A DNA stretch of 56,043 nt, taken from positions 1-56,043 of the forward strand of contig JAOAIM010000005.1 of assembly GCA_026414705.1 (NCBI GenBank). Direction: 5' to 3'. Under the pieces are notes generated by a model. The model saw only the letters and a program-made list of their open reading frames with translations, ran no database searches and was not told the origin of the DNA. The position numbers and the translations under genes were made by a program. This document shows positions 9,112-18,809 of the stretch, piece after piece. The stretch comes from Verrucomicrobiia bacterium. GTDB lineage: Bacteria > Verrucomicrobiota > Verrucomicrobiia > Limisphaerales > JAOAIM01. The number at the start of each line of letters is the position of its first letter. Position 1 is the first letter of the stretch.

Positions 9112-11136
9112 TCAGTCCACGCGCACCTCGGCCCGGGCGCGGGCCAGTTCGAGGGCTTGCGAAATATCGAGAATTTTCAGGACGTTGAGGTAATCCGGGC
9201 CTTCGCGGTGTGAAGCGGGCAGGCGCGCCAGCTCCAGGCGGCGGACCGACGGTTCAAAGAGCGCGGCGTAGAGGGCGTTGACGCCCATCGTGCCGCGCGC
9301 GCGCAACGTCAGGGTCAGTGCTTCCGCGCCGGTGGCCTGGTGTGCGGCCGTCACGGCGCGGCGAATGTCCCACACGCGCATTCCGTCGAGCGTCTGGCCC
9401 AACAGCATGAAGCGGCGACGGATTTGGGTGCGGCGCTTTTCGTCGCCCGTCCACGCGGTCGGCCCGATGCCGCGCGGGGCGACAAATGCCAGGGCGTCGG
9501 CGAGCGAGAGCCGGTTTTTCAACTCGCCAAACGCCGCGGCATCGGCGGCGGGCGCGTTGGCTTCGGCCAGCAGTTCAAGCGTCAGCTCAGGCTCGAATTC
9601 GGTGCGAAGGGCGGCGAGCCAGCGCGGCCAGTCCTCTTCGTCGAGCACGTCCAGAGTGATGGAGCGGGGTTGCGGCGCGGCGGCGGTGTCGAGCAGGAAC
9701 AATCGCAGGCGCACGTGGGGTTGGCTGGTGAAATCCCAGGCGCGCAGGCGCAGGCCGTCGCGCTGGGCCGTGAAGGCAGGAGTCAGATGCAACGGGGTGT
9801 CGGTCGGCGGCCAGGCATTGAAACTTTTCTCCTGCAACCGGGCGAGAATGGTTTGGCGTTGGGGGAGGATCGGCTCGCCGTCGGGTTCGGCGTGCGGCAC
9901 GAAGGTTTCGTGGATGCGGGTGTTGATCTGGTCGGCGGGCAGGGTGTCGAAGACCTTGAGTTGCTCCGGTTCAAAGAACGGCTTCGCCGCCATTTCAATG
10001 AGCGGGTCTTGTTGTTTGAGGAAGCGGTTGAACCAGCGGAAGACGGGCAGTTGGAGGTCCTGGGTGTCGTCGTGCGGGCCTTCGGTGATGAGCAGGCCCA
10101 GGTGGTTGGTGGCGCGATGCAGCGCGTAGATGCGGCGCACCTGCTCGTGCACGCGCAGCACGCCGTCGAGGGGGAAGATGCGGTCCTTGTCGGAGTTGGC
10201 GATGAGCAGCGGGCGCGGCGCCAGCAGGGCGGCCAGTTGCGGGAAATCCCAACGGTAGGTGTTGACGAAATACATGCAGTCGCAATGGCCCTCGACGCAG
10301 CCGTCCACGACGTGGTTGTGCAGGTCGGTGATGCCGGCGACGGGCGCGGCGACTTTGACGCGGTCATCGAGGGCCGCGACCATCCAGGTGTAGGCGCCGC
10401 CGCCCGAACGACCGGTCATGCCAATGCGTTCGGGGTCCACCTCCGGGCGCGAGACCAGGTAGTCGAGCGCGCGGAGGCAACACCAGGTTTCCACCCCGCC
10501 CGGCGTGTAACCGCGGGCGTTCCACCACCACAGGCGATGGCTGTAGGTGCCGTGATGAAGGCCCTGAATTTCGCCCCCGGGCAGGGTGTCGAGCACCAGA
10601 CAGACGTAGCCGTTGCGGGCGAACCACGCGCCGTGGTGCTGATAGGCGGTTTTGTTGCCGAAGCTGACGCCGTTTTTGACGACGCGCGCGTGGCCACAGG
10701 CGTAGAGAATCGCCGGCACGCGGTTGGTGACGGCCCGGGGCAGGTAGAGATTCGCCGTCACGTAAAGTCCGGGCAGGGCCTGGAAATGGAGTTTTTCGAC
10801 GGCGAAATCCTCGCGTTCGATGCGGCCGGTGACGACGGGCTTGAGGTCGGCGCGTTCGGGCCAGGGCAACAGGCCGAGCATTTCCTGCAACTGTCGGCGG
10901 TATTCGGCGCGGCGGGCCTGCCAGTCTTCGAGCGACTGGATTTCGGCGAGGCAGTTGGCGGCCAGTTGGGCGGTTTCGTTGCGGAAGTAGCTGGCGAGTG
11001 CGAGGTCGCCGAGCGACATCGGGGCGCGGGGCGCGCCGGGTTTGGGGCCGGGCGTTTGGGTCAGGCCGGGCTGGATTCCCAGAGTGCAAATGGCCAGGGT
11101 GAATGCGAGCCGGGCGCGGTTCACGGCCCGAAGCAT
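9112..11136 (-). CDS. Exported alpha/beta-hydrolase, acetyl-xylan-esterase-like
   Basis: 674 residues with a signal peptide (LAFTLAICTLGIQPGLT, about 10-26). The alpha/beta-hydrolase core spans about 100-370: nucleophile Ser244 in GRSGGGAYTW, an acid in NSDKDRIFP (Asp316 or Asp318), and His355 in EGPHDD. AILYACGHA (about 142-150) and NKTAYQHHGAWFARNGY resemble the peptidase S9/acetyl-xylan-esterase-like hydrolases common in Planctomycetes and Verrucomicrobia. The C-terminal 300 residues form a second domain I do not recognise. The frame is open to 11658, but that extension is antisense to the YbjQ gene, so the ATG at 11136 before the signal peptide is chosen. Likely a carbohydrate esterase; peptidase activity is not excluded. 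Confidence 0.85.
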   Translation of the reverse strand: MLRAVNRARLAFTLAICTLGIQPGLTQTPGPKPGAPRAPMSLGDLALASYFRNETAQLAANCLAEIQSLEDWQARRAEYRRQLQEMLGLLPWPERADLKPVVTGRIEREDFAVEKLHFQALPGLYVTANLYLPRAVTNRVPAILYACGHARVVKNGVSFGNKTAYQHHGAWFARNGYVCLVLDTLPGGEIQGLHHGTYSHRLWWWNARGYTPGGVETWCCLRALDYLVSRPEVDPERIGMTGRSGGGAYTWMVAALDDRVKVAAPVAGITDLHNHVVDGCVEGHCDCMYFVNTYRWDFPQLAALLAPRPLLIANSDKDRIFPLDGVLRVHEQVRRIYALHRATNHLGLLITEGPHDDTQDLQLPVFRWFNRFLKQQDPLIEMAAKPFFEPEQLKVFDTLPADQINTRIHETFVPHAEPDGEPILPQRQTILARLQEKSFNAWPPTDTPLHLTPAFTAQRDGLRLRAWDFTSQPHVRLRLFLLDTAAAPQPRSITLDVLDEEDWPRWLAALRTEFEPELTLELLAEANAPAADAAAFGELKNRLSLADALAFVAPRGIGPTAWTGDEKRRTQIRRRFMLLGQTLDGMRVWDIRRAVTAAHQATGAEALTLTLRARGTMGVNALYAALFEPSVRRLELARLPASHREGPDYLNVLKILDISQALELARARAEVRVD

Positions 11137-11253
11137 TGGCGGGGTGGGCAGGGCGGGCAAGTGTTTTGCAAGAGCGTCAGCGTGCGGGACGCGACGCAAG
11201 CCGGGCCGTGCGGCGCTTGAACGGGCGGGCCGGATGCGGTTCAATGCCAGGGC

Positions 11254-11601
11254 ATGAGCGCGACGCATCCGCTGACGACGACGGCGTTTGAATTGCCGGG
11301 GTTTCGGGTGGTCAAATCCCTCGGAGTGGTGCGCGGCGTGGTGGTGCGCTCGCGCTCGGTCATCGGCAACATTGGCGCGAGTTTTCAGGCGCTGATCGGC
11401 GGCAACATCTCGCTCTACACCGAGTTGTGCGAGCGGGCGCGGGCGGAGGCCTTCAACCAGATGCTCGCCCATGCGGGGGAACTGGGCGCCAACGCCGTCA
11501 TTGGCGTGCGCTACGACGCGACCGAGATTGGCACGGGGATCACGGAGGTGATCTGCTACGGCACGGCGGCGGTGGTGGAACCGGAGGCGCGGGCCGCCTG
11601 A
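11254..11601 (+). CDS. YbjQ/UPF0145-family protein
   Basis: 115 residues, the usual size of the family. Typical features are a first strand followed by [18 protein letters not shown], the segment [29 protein letters not shown], and [16 protein letters not shown] near the C-terminus. The fold is expected to form a homopentamer; a heavy-metal-binding role has been suggested for the family but is not established. Divergent from the hydrolase gene (117 bp apart) and 91 bp upstream of the YebC gene on the same strand. Confidence 0.92.
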   Translation: MSATHPLTTTAFELPGFRVVKSLGVVRGVVVRSRSVIGNIGASFQALIGGNISLYTELCERARAEAFNQMLAHAGELGANAVIGVRYDATEIGTGITEVICYGTAAVVEPEARAA

Positions 11602-11692
11602 GTCGTGCGGCGGCAGGAGACTTTGACGCTTGTGAGCACTGACGCTGGAACGTGACAACGGATCAACGCTTTAACGAGGCAACGCACTGATC

Positions 11693-12424
11693 ATGGCCGG
11701 TCACAGCAAATGGGCAAAGGTGCGCCACTTCAAGGGCGCGATTGACGCCAAGCGCGGGAAAATTTTTTCCAAGCTGGCGCGGGAAATCATGATCGCCGTC
11801 AAGCAGGGCGGGGGCGACCCGGACATGAATCCGCGGTTGCGGATGGTGTTGCTCAAGTGCCGGACCGCGAACATGCCCAAGGACAACATCGAGCGGGCGA
11901 TCAAGAAGGGGCTGGGGGCGGACGGTGGCGCGGAAAATTTTGAGGAACTGACCTACGAGGTGTTTGCGCCCGGGGGCGTGGGCCTGCTGGTGGAGGTGAA
12001 CACCGACAACCGCAACCGCACCGCCGCCGAAATCCGCAGCCTGGTCACGCGCGCGGGGGGCACGATGGCCACGCCCGGCTCGGTGCGGCGGCTCTTTCAC
12101 CGCAAGGGCCAGATCATTGTCGCGCGCGAGGCGGCCAGTGAAGAGGCGTTGATGGAACTGGCGCTGGAAGCCGGGGCGGAGGATTTCAAGACCGACGCGC
12201 AGGGCTACGAGATCATCACCGACCCGGCGCACTTTGAGGCGGTGCACAAACAGATCGAGGCGCGCGGCATCAAATGCGAAGCGGCGGAGGTGACCGAGCT
12301 GCCGATCACGACCGTGCCGGTGAACAACGCCCAGGACGCGGCGGCGGTGAGCAAACTCATCGAGGCGCTGGAAGAGCACGACGACGTGAAGGAGGTCTTC
12401 AGCAACGCGGACCTGCCCGAATGA
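11693..12424 (+). CDS. yebC: YebC/PmpR/TACO1-family protein
   Basis: 243 residues. The N-terminus MAGHSKWAKVRHFKGAIDAK is the family hallmark, followed by KNMPKDNIERAIKKG-like sequence (here TANMPKDNIERAIKKG) and YEVFAPGGVGLLVEVNTDNRNRT. Members have been described as transcription regulators (PmpR) and, more recently, as factors that relieve ribosome stalling (TACO1 and bacterial YebC); which role applies cannot be judged here. The leader at 11605-11690 contains several ACGCT-spaced imperfect repeats of the intergenic type. The exporter gene starts 49 bp downstream. Confidence 0.96.
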   Translation: MAGHSKWAKVRHFKGAIDAKRGKIFSKLAREIMIAVKQGGGDPDMNPRLRMVLLKCRTANMPKDNIERAIKKGLGADGGAENFEELTYEVFAPGGVGLLVEVNTDNRNRTAAEIRSLVTRAGGTMATPGSVRRLFHRKGQIIVAREAASEEALMELALEAGAEDFKTDAQGYEIITDPAHFEAVHKQIEARGIKCEAAEVTELPITTVPVNNAQDAAAVSKLIEALEEHDDVKEVFSNADLPE

Positions 12425-12473
12425 GCGGCCTGACATCCAGCGTTTCGGATCGCCGGGCGGCTCGCCCGGCGCA

Positions 12474-15317
12474 ATGAACCCGCTCCGCGAAGACACGTTT
12501 TTCGGTCGGCTGCTCTCCGGGTTGGCGGCAGCGGTGTGCCGGCATCCGCGCTGGTTTGTCGGGCCGCAGTTGGGGTTGTTTGCGCTGTGCGTTTTCTACC
12601 CCGCCCCCGAACTGCAGTTCGACACCAGCCGCAACAACCTCGTCGGGGCCGACAAGAAGTATCACCAGAACTTCCTCCGGTTCAAAAGGGAGTTCCCCAC
12701 GCAGGACGACCTGGTGGTGGTCGTGGAGAGCGAGGACCCGGAGAAGAATCGCCAGTTCATCGAGCGGCTGGGGGCGAAGATCGAGGCGGCGCGCATCCGG
12801 CTGCCCGCCCCAAACGGTTCGGGCGCGAGCATCGAGACGAACCTGTTCAACCACATCTTCTACAAGGGCGACCTGAAACTGCTCGGATCGAAGGCGCTGT
12901 TGTTTGTTTCGGAACCCGAGCTGGCGGCGCTTCGGGATCAACTGCGGGACTACCGCCCGTTTCTGGACGAGTTCGCGCAGACCACGAACCTGGTTTCGCT
13001 TTTTGAAATGATTAATCGCCAGTTTCGCGCGGCGCGCCCGGAGGCCGAAGCGCAGAACGAACGCCTGGTACAAATGATTCCGGCGCTGGAGCGGATCGTG
13101 ACGCAGGCCACCGCCAGCCTGCGCCGGGCGGGCGTGCCGCCCTCACCGGGTGTGTTTGCGCTTTTTGGCGACCACGACAAGGCGGCGCAGAGCGTCTATC
13201 TGACGTTTGCCGGGGGGCGCATCTGGATCGCGACCGCGCAGGCGCTGACCGAGGAGCTCAACGGCGAGGCGGTGGAGCGGATGCGGCAGTTGGTGGCCGA
13301 GACGCGCGTGGAAGTGCCCGGCCTGAACGTGGGGCTGACGGGCGAGCCGGTGCTCGAGCGCGACGAGATGCGTCAGTCCCAAAGGGACACCGCACTGGCG
13401 AGCGTCGTGGCCCTGCTGCTGACGGCGGTGATTTTCATCTACGGCTACCAGGAAACCGGTCGCCCGCTCAAAGCGACGCTCTGCCTGGTGGTGGGTGTGG
13501 GTTACACGCTGGGATTCGCCACGCTCACGGTCGGGCATTTGAATCTGCTCACGATCACGTTCGTGCCGATTCTCATCGGGTTGGCGATTGATTTTGGGGT
13601 GCATCTGGTCACGCGCTACGAGGAGGAGCTGCGTCACGGGCGAACGGAAACCGAGGCGTTGCGACGGGCGATGGTGTTCACGGGGCAGGGAATTTTCACG
13701 GGGGCGTTCACGACGGCGGGGGCGTTTCTGGCGATGATGCTGACCGATTTCAAGGGCATTCAAGAGATGGGTTTGATCTGCGGGGCCGGGCTGCTGATCT
13801 GCCTGGTGCCGATGCTGACGCTGCTGCCGGTGCTGCTGCTGCGGGGACGGCAGAACGTGCTGGATCATCAACTGGGCGAGCGGCTCAGCCCGCGGGCGCG
13901 GATCGAGCAACTGTGGCTGCGGCGGCCGGCGGCGGTGCTGGCGGTCACGGTGACGTTGTGCGCGCTGGCGGCGTTGCAGTTCCGTCGGGTGTATTTCGAT
14001 TACAACCTCTTGAACATGCAGAGCGAGGGCCTGCCGTCGGTGGTCTTTGAGGAAAAACTCATCAACGCGGCCTCGCCCAATCCGAATGGCGGCGCGACCA
14101 ACGGCGGCGGCCGTTCGGTGCTGTTCGCCGCCGTGATCACCGATTCGCTGGAGCAGGCGCTGGCGGTGGAGGAACGCGTGCGCGCGCTGCCGTCGGTGGG
14201 CGAGGTGGACTCGATCGCGCGTTTCCTGACGGAAAATCAGGAGCAAAAGCTGCGGCTCATCGGCGAGATCAAACAAACGCTCGCGTCGCTGCGGTTTGCG
14301 CCGCTGGACCCGCGCCCGGTGAACATCCCGGACCTGAGTCGCACGCTGTGGTCGCTCAACGGTTACGTGGGCCTGGCGCGCGAGGCGGCGCAGAAGGAGG
14401 CGCCGGAGGTGGCGGCGCAACTCGACGCGCTGCACGCGGCGGTGGAACGGCTGCGGGTGGAGTTGTTTGCGGGCAGGCCGCGCGAACAGGCCGAGCGGGC
14501 GGCGCGGCTGGCGGCGTTTCAGCGCGCGTTGTTTGCCGATTTCCGCGAAACCTTCACGGCGTTGCAGCAGCAGGATGACCGCGGGCGGCTGCGTGTGGAG
14601 GATTTGCCGGCGGCGTTGCGCGACCGGTTCATCGGCGTCACCGGCAAGTTCCTCGTGCAGGTGTATCCGCGCAAGAACGTGTGGGAACGCGCGCATCAGG
14701 AGGAGTTCATTCGCGAGCTGCGCCGGGCGCTCGACCCGCAGAACACCGGTTCGCCGATCATCACCGGCACGCCGGTGCAACTGCTCGAATACACCACGTT
14801 GCTCAAGCGCAGCTACGAGGAGGCGGCGCTTTACGCGCTGGGGGCGATTGCGGTGCTGGTGTTTGTGCATTTCCGCAATCTGCTGGCGGTGGTGCTGGCG
14901 CTCTGTCCGGTGGCGGTCGGCTCGGTGTGGCTGGGCGGCGTGATGGGCGCGTTTGGGATCCCGTTCAACCCGGCGAATATCATGACGCTGCCGCTGGTCG
15001 TGGGAATCGGCGTGACCAACGGCATCCACATCCTCAACCGCTTCGCGGAGGAGCGCTCGCCGAGCATCCTGGCGCGCAGCACCGGCAAGGCGGTGTTGGT
15101 TTCGGGGCTGACGACGATCGCCGGCTTCGGCAGCCTGGTGCTGGCGCGGCATCGGGGCATTGAGAGTCTGGGCTTTGTCATGGCCGTGGGCGTGGCGATG
15201 TGCATGATTGCCGGGCTGACGTTCCTGCCCGCGTTGTTGACGTGGGTGCGAGGTGGCAAAAAACAACCCAGTGCCGACAATGCACGATCGACACTGGGTC
15301 GGGAGGAACCGAGGTAG
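12474..15317 (+). CDS. RND-superfamily (MMPL/HpnN-like) exporter
   Basis: 947-residue inner-membrane protein with the duplicated RND layout: one helix near 25-45, a large periplasmic loop (about 46-300), six helices about 305-500, a second periplasmic loop (about 505-775) and a final helix bundle (about 785-930). Conserved membrane motifs are LIGLAIDFGVHLVTRYEEE in the first half and LPLVVGIGVTNGIHILNRF in the second. In the second half the proton-relay Asp of the first half is replaced by Thr (GVTNGIH against AIDFGVH). MMPL/HpnN relatives move lipids such as hopanoids; a lipid substrate is inference. It converges with a LolA-like gene at 15436, a frequent partner of such exporters. A hairpin with CCCAGTG/CACTGGG arms lies within its last codons (15267-15298). 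Confidence 0.9.
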   Translation: MNPLREDTFFGRLLSGLAAAVCRHPRWFVGPQLGLFALCVFYPAPELQFDTSRNNLVGADKKYHQNFLRFKREFPTQDDLVVVVESEDPEKNRQFIERLGAKIEAARIRLPAPNGSGASIETNLFNHIFYKGDLKLLGSKALLFVSEPELAALRDQLRDYRPFLDEFAQTTNLVSLFEMINRQFRAARPEAEAQNERLVQMIPALERIVTQATASLRRAGVPPSPGVFALFGDHDKAAQSVYLTFAGGRIWIATAQALTEELNGEAVERMRQLVAETRVEVPGLNVGLTGEPVLERDEMRQSQRDTALASVVALLLTAVIFIYGYQETGRPLKATLCLVVGVGYTLGFATLTVGHLNLLTITFVPILIGLAIDFGVHLVTRYEEELRHGRTETEALRRAMVFTGQGIFTGAFTTAGAFLAMMLTDFKGIQEMGLICGAGLLICLVPMLTLLPVLLLRGRQNVLDHQLGERLSPRARIEQLWLRRPAAVLAVTVTLCALAALQFRRVYFDYNLLNMQSEGLPSVVFEEKLINAASPNPNGGATNGGGRSVLFAAVITDSLEQALAVEERVRALPSVGEVDSIARFLTENQEQKLRLIGEIKQTLASLRFAPLDPRPVNIPDLSRTLWSLNGYVGLAREAAQKEAPEVAAQLDALHAAVERLRVELFAGRPREQAERAARLAAFQRALFADFRETFTALQQQDDRGRLRVEDLPAALRDRFIGVTGKFLVQVYPRKNVWERAHQEEFIRELRRALDPQNTGSPIITGTPVQLLEYTTLLKRSYEEAALYALGAIAVLVFVHFRNLLAVVLALCPVAVGSVWLGGVMGAFGIPFNPANIMTLPLVVGIGVTNGIHILNRFAEERSPSILARSTGKAVLVSGLTTIAGFGSLVLARHRGIESLGFVMAVGVAMCMIAGLTFLPALLTWVRGGKKQPSADNARSTLGREEPR

Positions 15318-15332
15318 CAACCTCAAAAAACC

Positions 15333-15370
15333 GAGGCCTAACCTCAAGTCTGCCATAACGTTAGGCCCTC
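15333..15370. terminator. Hairpin between convergent exporter and LolA-like genes
   Basis: Arms GAGGCCTAAC (15333-15342) and GTTAGGCCCTC (15360-15370) pair over 10 bp with one bulged C, around a 17-nt loop. It sits between two convergent stop codons and could end transcripts in both directions, but lacks a clear run of T on either side. Confidence 0.45.
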
Positions 15371-15435
15371 GCCCTGCCCCAAGTCAATCCCGAAGTTCGG
15401 ACAACCGGCGCGCGCGTCGTTCGGGTGCCGGCGAT

Positions 15436-16359
15436 TCAGGGCGCATCTGTCGGGATGGGGAGCGCAAATTCCAGGCGCGTGCGGCTGCCGGTTTGGAGGT
15501 TGCGGATTTCCATTTCCTGCAAGTGCCAGCGGCCCCGGACCTTTTTGAAGGATTTGGGAGCGAATTCCTTGAGCTTGCGGTCGAGGGGATCAAAGGCCTC
15601 GGCCTGCACGATGCCGCCGGAGTCGAGGTCAATCCAACTGACCACGCGCACGTAACCGTCGGTGGCCGGGCCGGGCCGACGGCTTTCCAAAACGACGCAC
15701 CACTGGCCGCGGCGCATCTCGCGCCGCAACACTTTTTGGTCGGGCCAGTGCAGAAACTCCAGGCCCAGATCGGCGATCCAAAAGTCCGAGTCTGCAAACG
15801 GGCGCATCAATTCGTCACCGCTCAAGGTGCGGCGTTCGGCGGTTTGGCCGTGGTGCGCTTCCAGTTCGTAGCGGTTGGGCGCGTTTGCGCAGTGCGTCAC
15901 GGTGAGGCGTTCTTGAACCGTGGGAGCGTTGGAGCATGGAGCGTCGGAGCGTGGGGTGTCGGCGCGTGGCCCGTTCGTGAGCGGCAAATCCTGCGGCGCG
16001 GCGTTGGTGGGGACGGTTTCATAAACGGTGAGCCAGTGGGTTGGCGTCAGGAGCACCGAGACGCGCACGGGCACCACGGCGCGGAGTTTGCGGCTTTCCC
16101 AAATGCGCAGCACGCCGCTCTGGAGGGTGGTTTCGGCGGGTTGCAGCGAGAGGAGTTCGCGCGCCAGCGCGCGGCCTTCCTCGATGGCGGCCTGCTCGGT
16201 GGCCGGGGCGTTGGGTGTCGTCGCATGAATATCCCTGGCGGCCCCGCTGGCGGGAGCACACAACACCAGCCAGGCTGCGCCGAGGCTCGCCGAAGAGACG
16301 CTTCGGAAAAACCGCCGGAGGCAGACGGCCGCGTCGTCTGCTGAGCGCCGCCGGTTCAT
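15436..16359 (-). CDS. Outer membrane lipoprotein-sorting (LolA-like) family protein
   Basis: 307 residues with an N-terminal hydrophobic export signal (about 22-41). The core agrees with the LolA-like fold family often annotated as outer membrane lipoprotein-sorting protein: SDFWIADLGLEFLHWPDQK, then GQWCVVLESRRPGP, WIDLDSGGIVQAEAFD and RWHLQEMEIRNLQTGSRT. Such proteins carry lipid or acyl groups through the periplasm and often sit beside MMPL exporters, as here (convergent). Its ATG overlaps the Lon stop by 4 nt (16356-16359), so it is translationally coupled to Lon. Residues about 129-149 (PRADTPRSDAPCSNAPTV) are low complexity and encoded by a copy of a dispersed intergenic repeat. Confidence 0.78.
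   Translation of the reverse strand: MNRRRSADDAAVCLRRFFRSVSSASLGAAWLVLCAPASGAARDIHATTPNAPATEQAAIEEGRALARELLSLQPAETTLQSGVLRIWESRKLRAVVPVRVSVLLTPTHWLTVYETVPTNAAPQDLPLTNGPRADTPRSDAPCSNAPTVQERLTVTHCANAPNRYELEAHHGQTAERRTLSGDELMRPFADSDFWIADLGLEFLHWPDQKVLRREMRRGQWCVVLESRRPGPATDGYVRVVSWIDLDSGGIVQAEAFDPLDRKLKEFAPKSFKKVRGRWHLQEMEIRNLQTGSRTRLEFALPIPTDAP
15921..15968. repeat. Dispersed GGAGCGT-type repeat inside the LolA-like CDS
   Basis: Units reading GGAGC-GTT, GGAGC-ATG, GAGC-GTC, GGAGC-GTG match, in reverse complement, the ctccacgctccgacgctcc segment that precedes the heptad arrays at 19646-19662 and similar stretches near 28141-28176, 30830, 31262 and 56005. It is in frame and encodes the Pro/Ala/Ser/Asp loop of the protein. 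Confidence 0.6.
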
Positions 16360-18752
16360 TGGGTTTCCAGCGCCAGGCGCAGCGCCTGCGGGATGTCCCG
16401 GATGAAATGCGCCCGGATGCGTTGGCGCACCTCAGCGGGCACGTCAAGCCAGTCGGCTTTGTTGGCTTCGGGCAGCACGACGTGTTTGAGACCGTGTCGG
16501 GCGGCCGCGAGGACTTTTTCCTTCACCCCGCCCACGCGCAGCACCCGCCCGCGCAAACTGATTTCACCGGTCAACGCGACGTCGGAGCGCACGCGGCGTC
16601 GCGCCAGCAGTGAGGCAATGGCCGCAACGATGACGATGCCGGCGCTGGGGCCGTCCTTGGGCGTGGCGCCGGAGGGCACATGGATGTGGATGTCGTGGCG
16701 GCTGTAATCGGAGAAGTCCACCCCCAGGGCGTCGGCCTGACTGCGGAGGTAGCTGACCGCCGTCTGGGCGCTTTCCTTCATGACCTCGCCCAGCGAGCCG
16801 GTGAGCAGCAACTGGCCCTTGCCGGGCATGCGCGTGGCTTCCACCAGCAACACCTCTCCGCCCGTCGGCGTCCAGGCCAGCCCGGTGGCGATGCCGAATT
16901 CGGTGATCTTCTCGGCCGACTGGGCGGCGAAGGGCGGATGGCCCAGTTGAGCCTTGAGCTGGTCCGGGCCGATGCGAATCGGGCCGGTCTGGCCGTCGCG
17001 GGAGACGATCTTGCGGACGGCTTTGCGGGCGAGGGCGGCGATTTCGCGCTCCAGTTGGCGCACGCCCGCCTCGCGCGTGTATTCCTGAATGAGCCGGCGC
17101 AACGTCGCGTCGGGCAGGACGACTTCGCGCCGGTTCAGCCCGTGTTCGCGCCACTGCCGGGGCACCAGAAAACGTTTGGCGATCTGGAGTTTTTCCGAGT
17201 CGGTGTAGCTGGGCAGTTCGATGACTTCGAGCCGGTCGCGCAACGCCGGATGAATCGGGTCAAGCCAGTTGGCGGTGGTGATGAACAGCACTCGCGAGAG
17301 GTCGAAGGGCAGTTCGAGGTAATGGTCGCTGAAGGCGTGGTTTTGCTCGGGGTCGAGCACTTCGAGCAACGCCGCCGCCGGGTCGCCCCGGAAGTCCGAG
17401 CCCACCTTGTCGAGCTCGTCGAGCATGAACACCGGGTTGCGGCTCTCGACGCGACGTAGCGTTTGAATGATGCGACCGGGCAGCGCGCCCACGTAGGTGC
17501 GACGGTGCCCGCGGATTTCGGCCTCGTCCCTCATGCCGCCCAGGGAGATGCGGGCGAACTTGCGGCCCAGCGCGGCCGCGACGCTCCGGCCCAGGGAGGT
17601 CTTCCCGACCCCGGGCGGGCCGACCAGACACAGAATCGGGCCCTTGAGGCTTTTGCGGCGTTGGATGACGGCGAGAAATTCCAGCAGGCGGTCCTTGACC
17701 TTGGTCAGGCCGAAGTGTTGCGCGTCGAGCACGCGCGCGGCCTCGTCCAGATCGAGCCGGTCTTCGGTTTCCTTCTCCCAGGGCACGGCGAGAATCCATT
17801 CGAGGTAGTTGCGCGAGACGGCGTATTCGGCCGCGGCCGGGGGCGTCTGCTGCAACCGTTCCAGTTCGGCGAGCGCGGTTTTGCGCGCCTCGGCCGGCAT
17901 CGGCGTGGAGTGGATGCGCTCGCGGAGCGATTTGATCTCACCGGCGTTGGGTTCGGATTCGCCCAGTTCGCGCTGGATGGCGCGGAGTTGTTCGCGCAGG
18001 AAAAAGTCGCGCTGGGTTTTGGCGATGGAGGAGGCGACGTCGCTCTGGATTTTGGAGCTGAGGGTCAGGACCTCGTGCTCGCGGTTGAGCAGGGGCAGGA
18101 GCGTGGCCAGCCGTTCCCGCACCGAGACGGTTTCGAGCAGCTTCTGCCGGTCTTCGAGGCTCAGATTCAAGTTGGCCGCGACCAGGTCGGCGAAGTGGCC
18201 GGGGTCTTCGATGTTGAGCGCGGCGATTTTGACGTGCTCCGAGAGGGTGGGCGAGAGCTTGATGATTTCCTGAAACTGGTGCTGCGCGTTGCGCATCATG
18301 GCGGCGACCTCGATCGAGTCCTCCTTGAGATCGCGCAGCAGGTGGTAGCGGGCGACCAGATACGGGGCGGTGGCGGTGTATTCGATGATGCGGATGCGCC
18401 AGAGGCCCTCAACCAGGATGCGGGCGGTCTGGTCGGGGAACTTCACCATCTTGGCCAGGCGCACCACGCAGCCGACCGGGTAAAGGTCATCGGGCAGCGG
18501 GTCGGCGACTTCGGGTCGGCGCTGGAGCACCACGCCCATGAGCCGGTCACCGGCGACCACGTCATCAATGAGTTTGACGCTCGGGCCGGTTTCGACCAGC
18601 AGCGGCACGACGTTGCCGGGGAAAAGCACCACATCCGAAAGGCCCAGAATGGGCAGGGTCTCGGGCAGCGCGCGCGAGGAGATGCGCGTGGGCACGTCGG
18701 CAACCCCCGGCGCTCCCAGGATGCTGATGAACTCTGTGTCCGGCGACGTCAT
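16356..18752 (-). CDS. lon: ATP-dependent protease La (Lon)
   Basis: Cytoplasmic AAA+ serine protease for damaged and regulatory proteins. From ATG 18752 it is 798 residues: N-terminal substrate-binding LAN domain (about 30-220), coiled linker, AAA+ module with Walker [10 protein letters not shown] (Lys384) and Walker [10 protein letters not shown], and the protease domain with Ser703 in PKDGPSAG and Lys746 in [10 protein letters not shown], 43 residues apart as in E. coli Lon. An in-frame TTG at 18773 is possible but adds only MLQHHAT-type sequence. Located 57 bp after the Hsp20 stop on the same strand and overlapping the LolA-like start, so a protein quality-control operon is likely. Confidence 0.97.
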   Translation of the reverse strand: MTSPDTEFISILGAPGVADVPTRISSRALPETLPILGLSDVVLFPGNVVPLLVETGPSVKLIDDVVAGDRLMGVVLQRRPEVADPLPDDLYPVGCVVRLAKMVKFPDQTARILVEGLWRIRIIEYTATAPYLVARYHLLRDLKEDSIEVAAMMRNAQHQFQEIIKLSPTLSEHVKIAALNIEDPGHFADLVAANLNLSLEDRQKLLETVSVRERLATLLPLLNREHEVLTLSSKIQSDVASSIAKTQRDFFLREQLRAIQRELGESEPNAGEIKSLRERIHSTPMPAEARKTALAELERLQQTPPAAAEYAVSRNYLEWILAVPWEKETEDRLDLDEAARVLDAQHFGLTKVKDRLLEFLAVIQRRKSLKGPILCLVGPPGVGKTSLGRSVAAALGRKFARISLGGMRDEAEIRGHRRTYVGALPGRIIQTLRRVESRNPVFMLDELDKVGSDFRGDPAAALLEVLDPEQNHAFSDHYLELPFDLSRVLFITTANWLDPIHPALRDRLEVIELPSYTDSEKLQIAKRFLVPRQWREHGLNRREVVLPDATLRRLIQEYTREAGVRQLEREIAALARKAVRKIVSRDGQTGPIRIGPDQLKAQLGHPPFAAQSAEKITEFGIATGLAWTPTGGEVLLVEATRMPGKGQLLLTGSLGEVMKESAQTAVSYLRSQADALGVDFSDYSRHDIHIHVPSGATPKDGPSAGIVIVAAIASLLARRRVRSDVALTGEISLRGRVLRVGGVKEKVLAAARHGLKHVVLPEANKADWLDVPAEVRQRIRAHFIRDIPQALRLALETQ

Positions 18753-18809
18753 GGTCGCGTGGTGCTGCAACAACTTAGATGCCGCCGGCGCCGGGAAAGT
18801 TCAGGCGAA

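Noticed and set aside
9340-11220. 626-residue plus-strand frame opposite the exported hydrolase
   Set aside because: Antisense; the minus strand holds a complete hydrolase with a signal peptide and catalytic triad.
11137-11658. N-terminal extension of the exported hydrolase
   Set aside because: It is antisense to the YbjQ gene and would bury the signal peptide.
13143-15356. 737-residue minus-strand frame opposite the RND exporter
   Set aside because: Arg/His/Gln-rich antisense translation of a well-supported exporter; no motifs.
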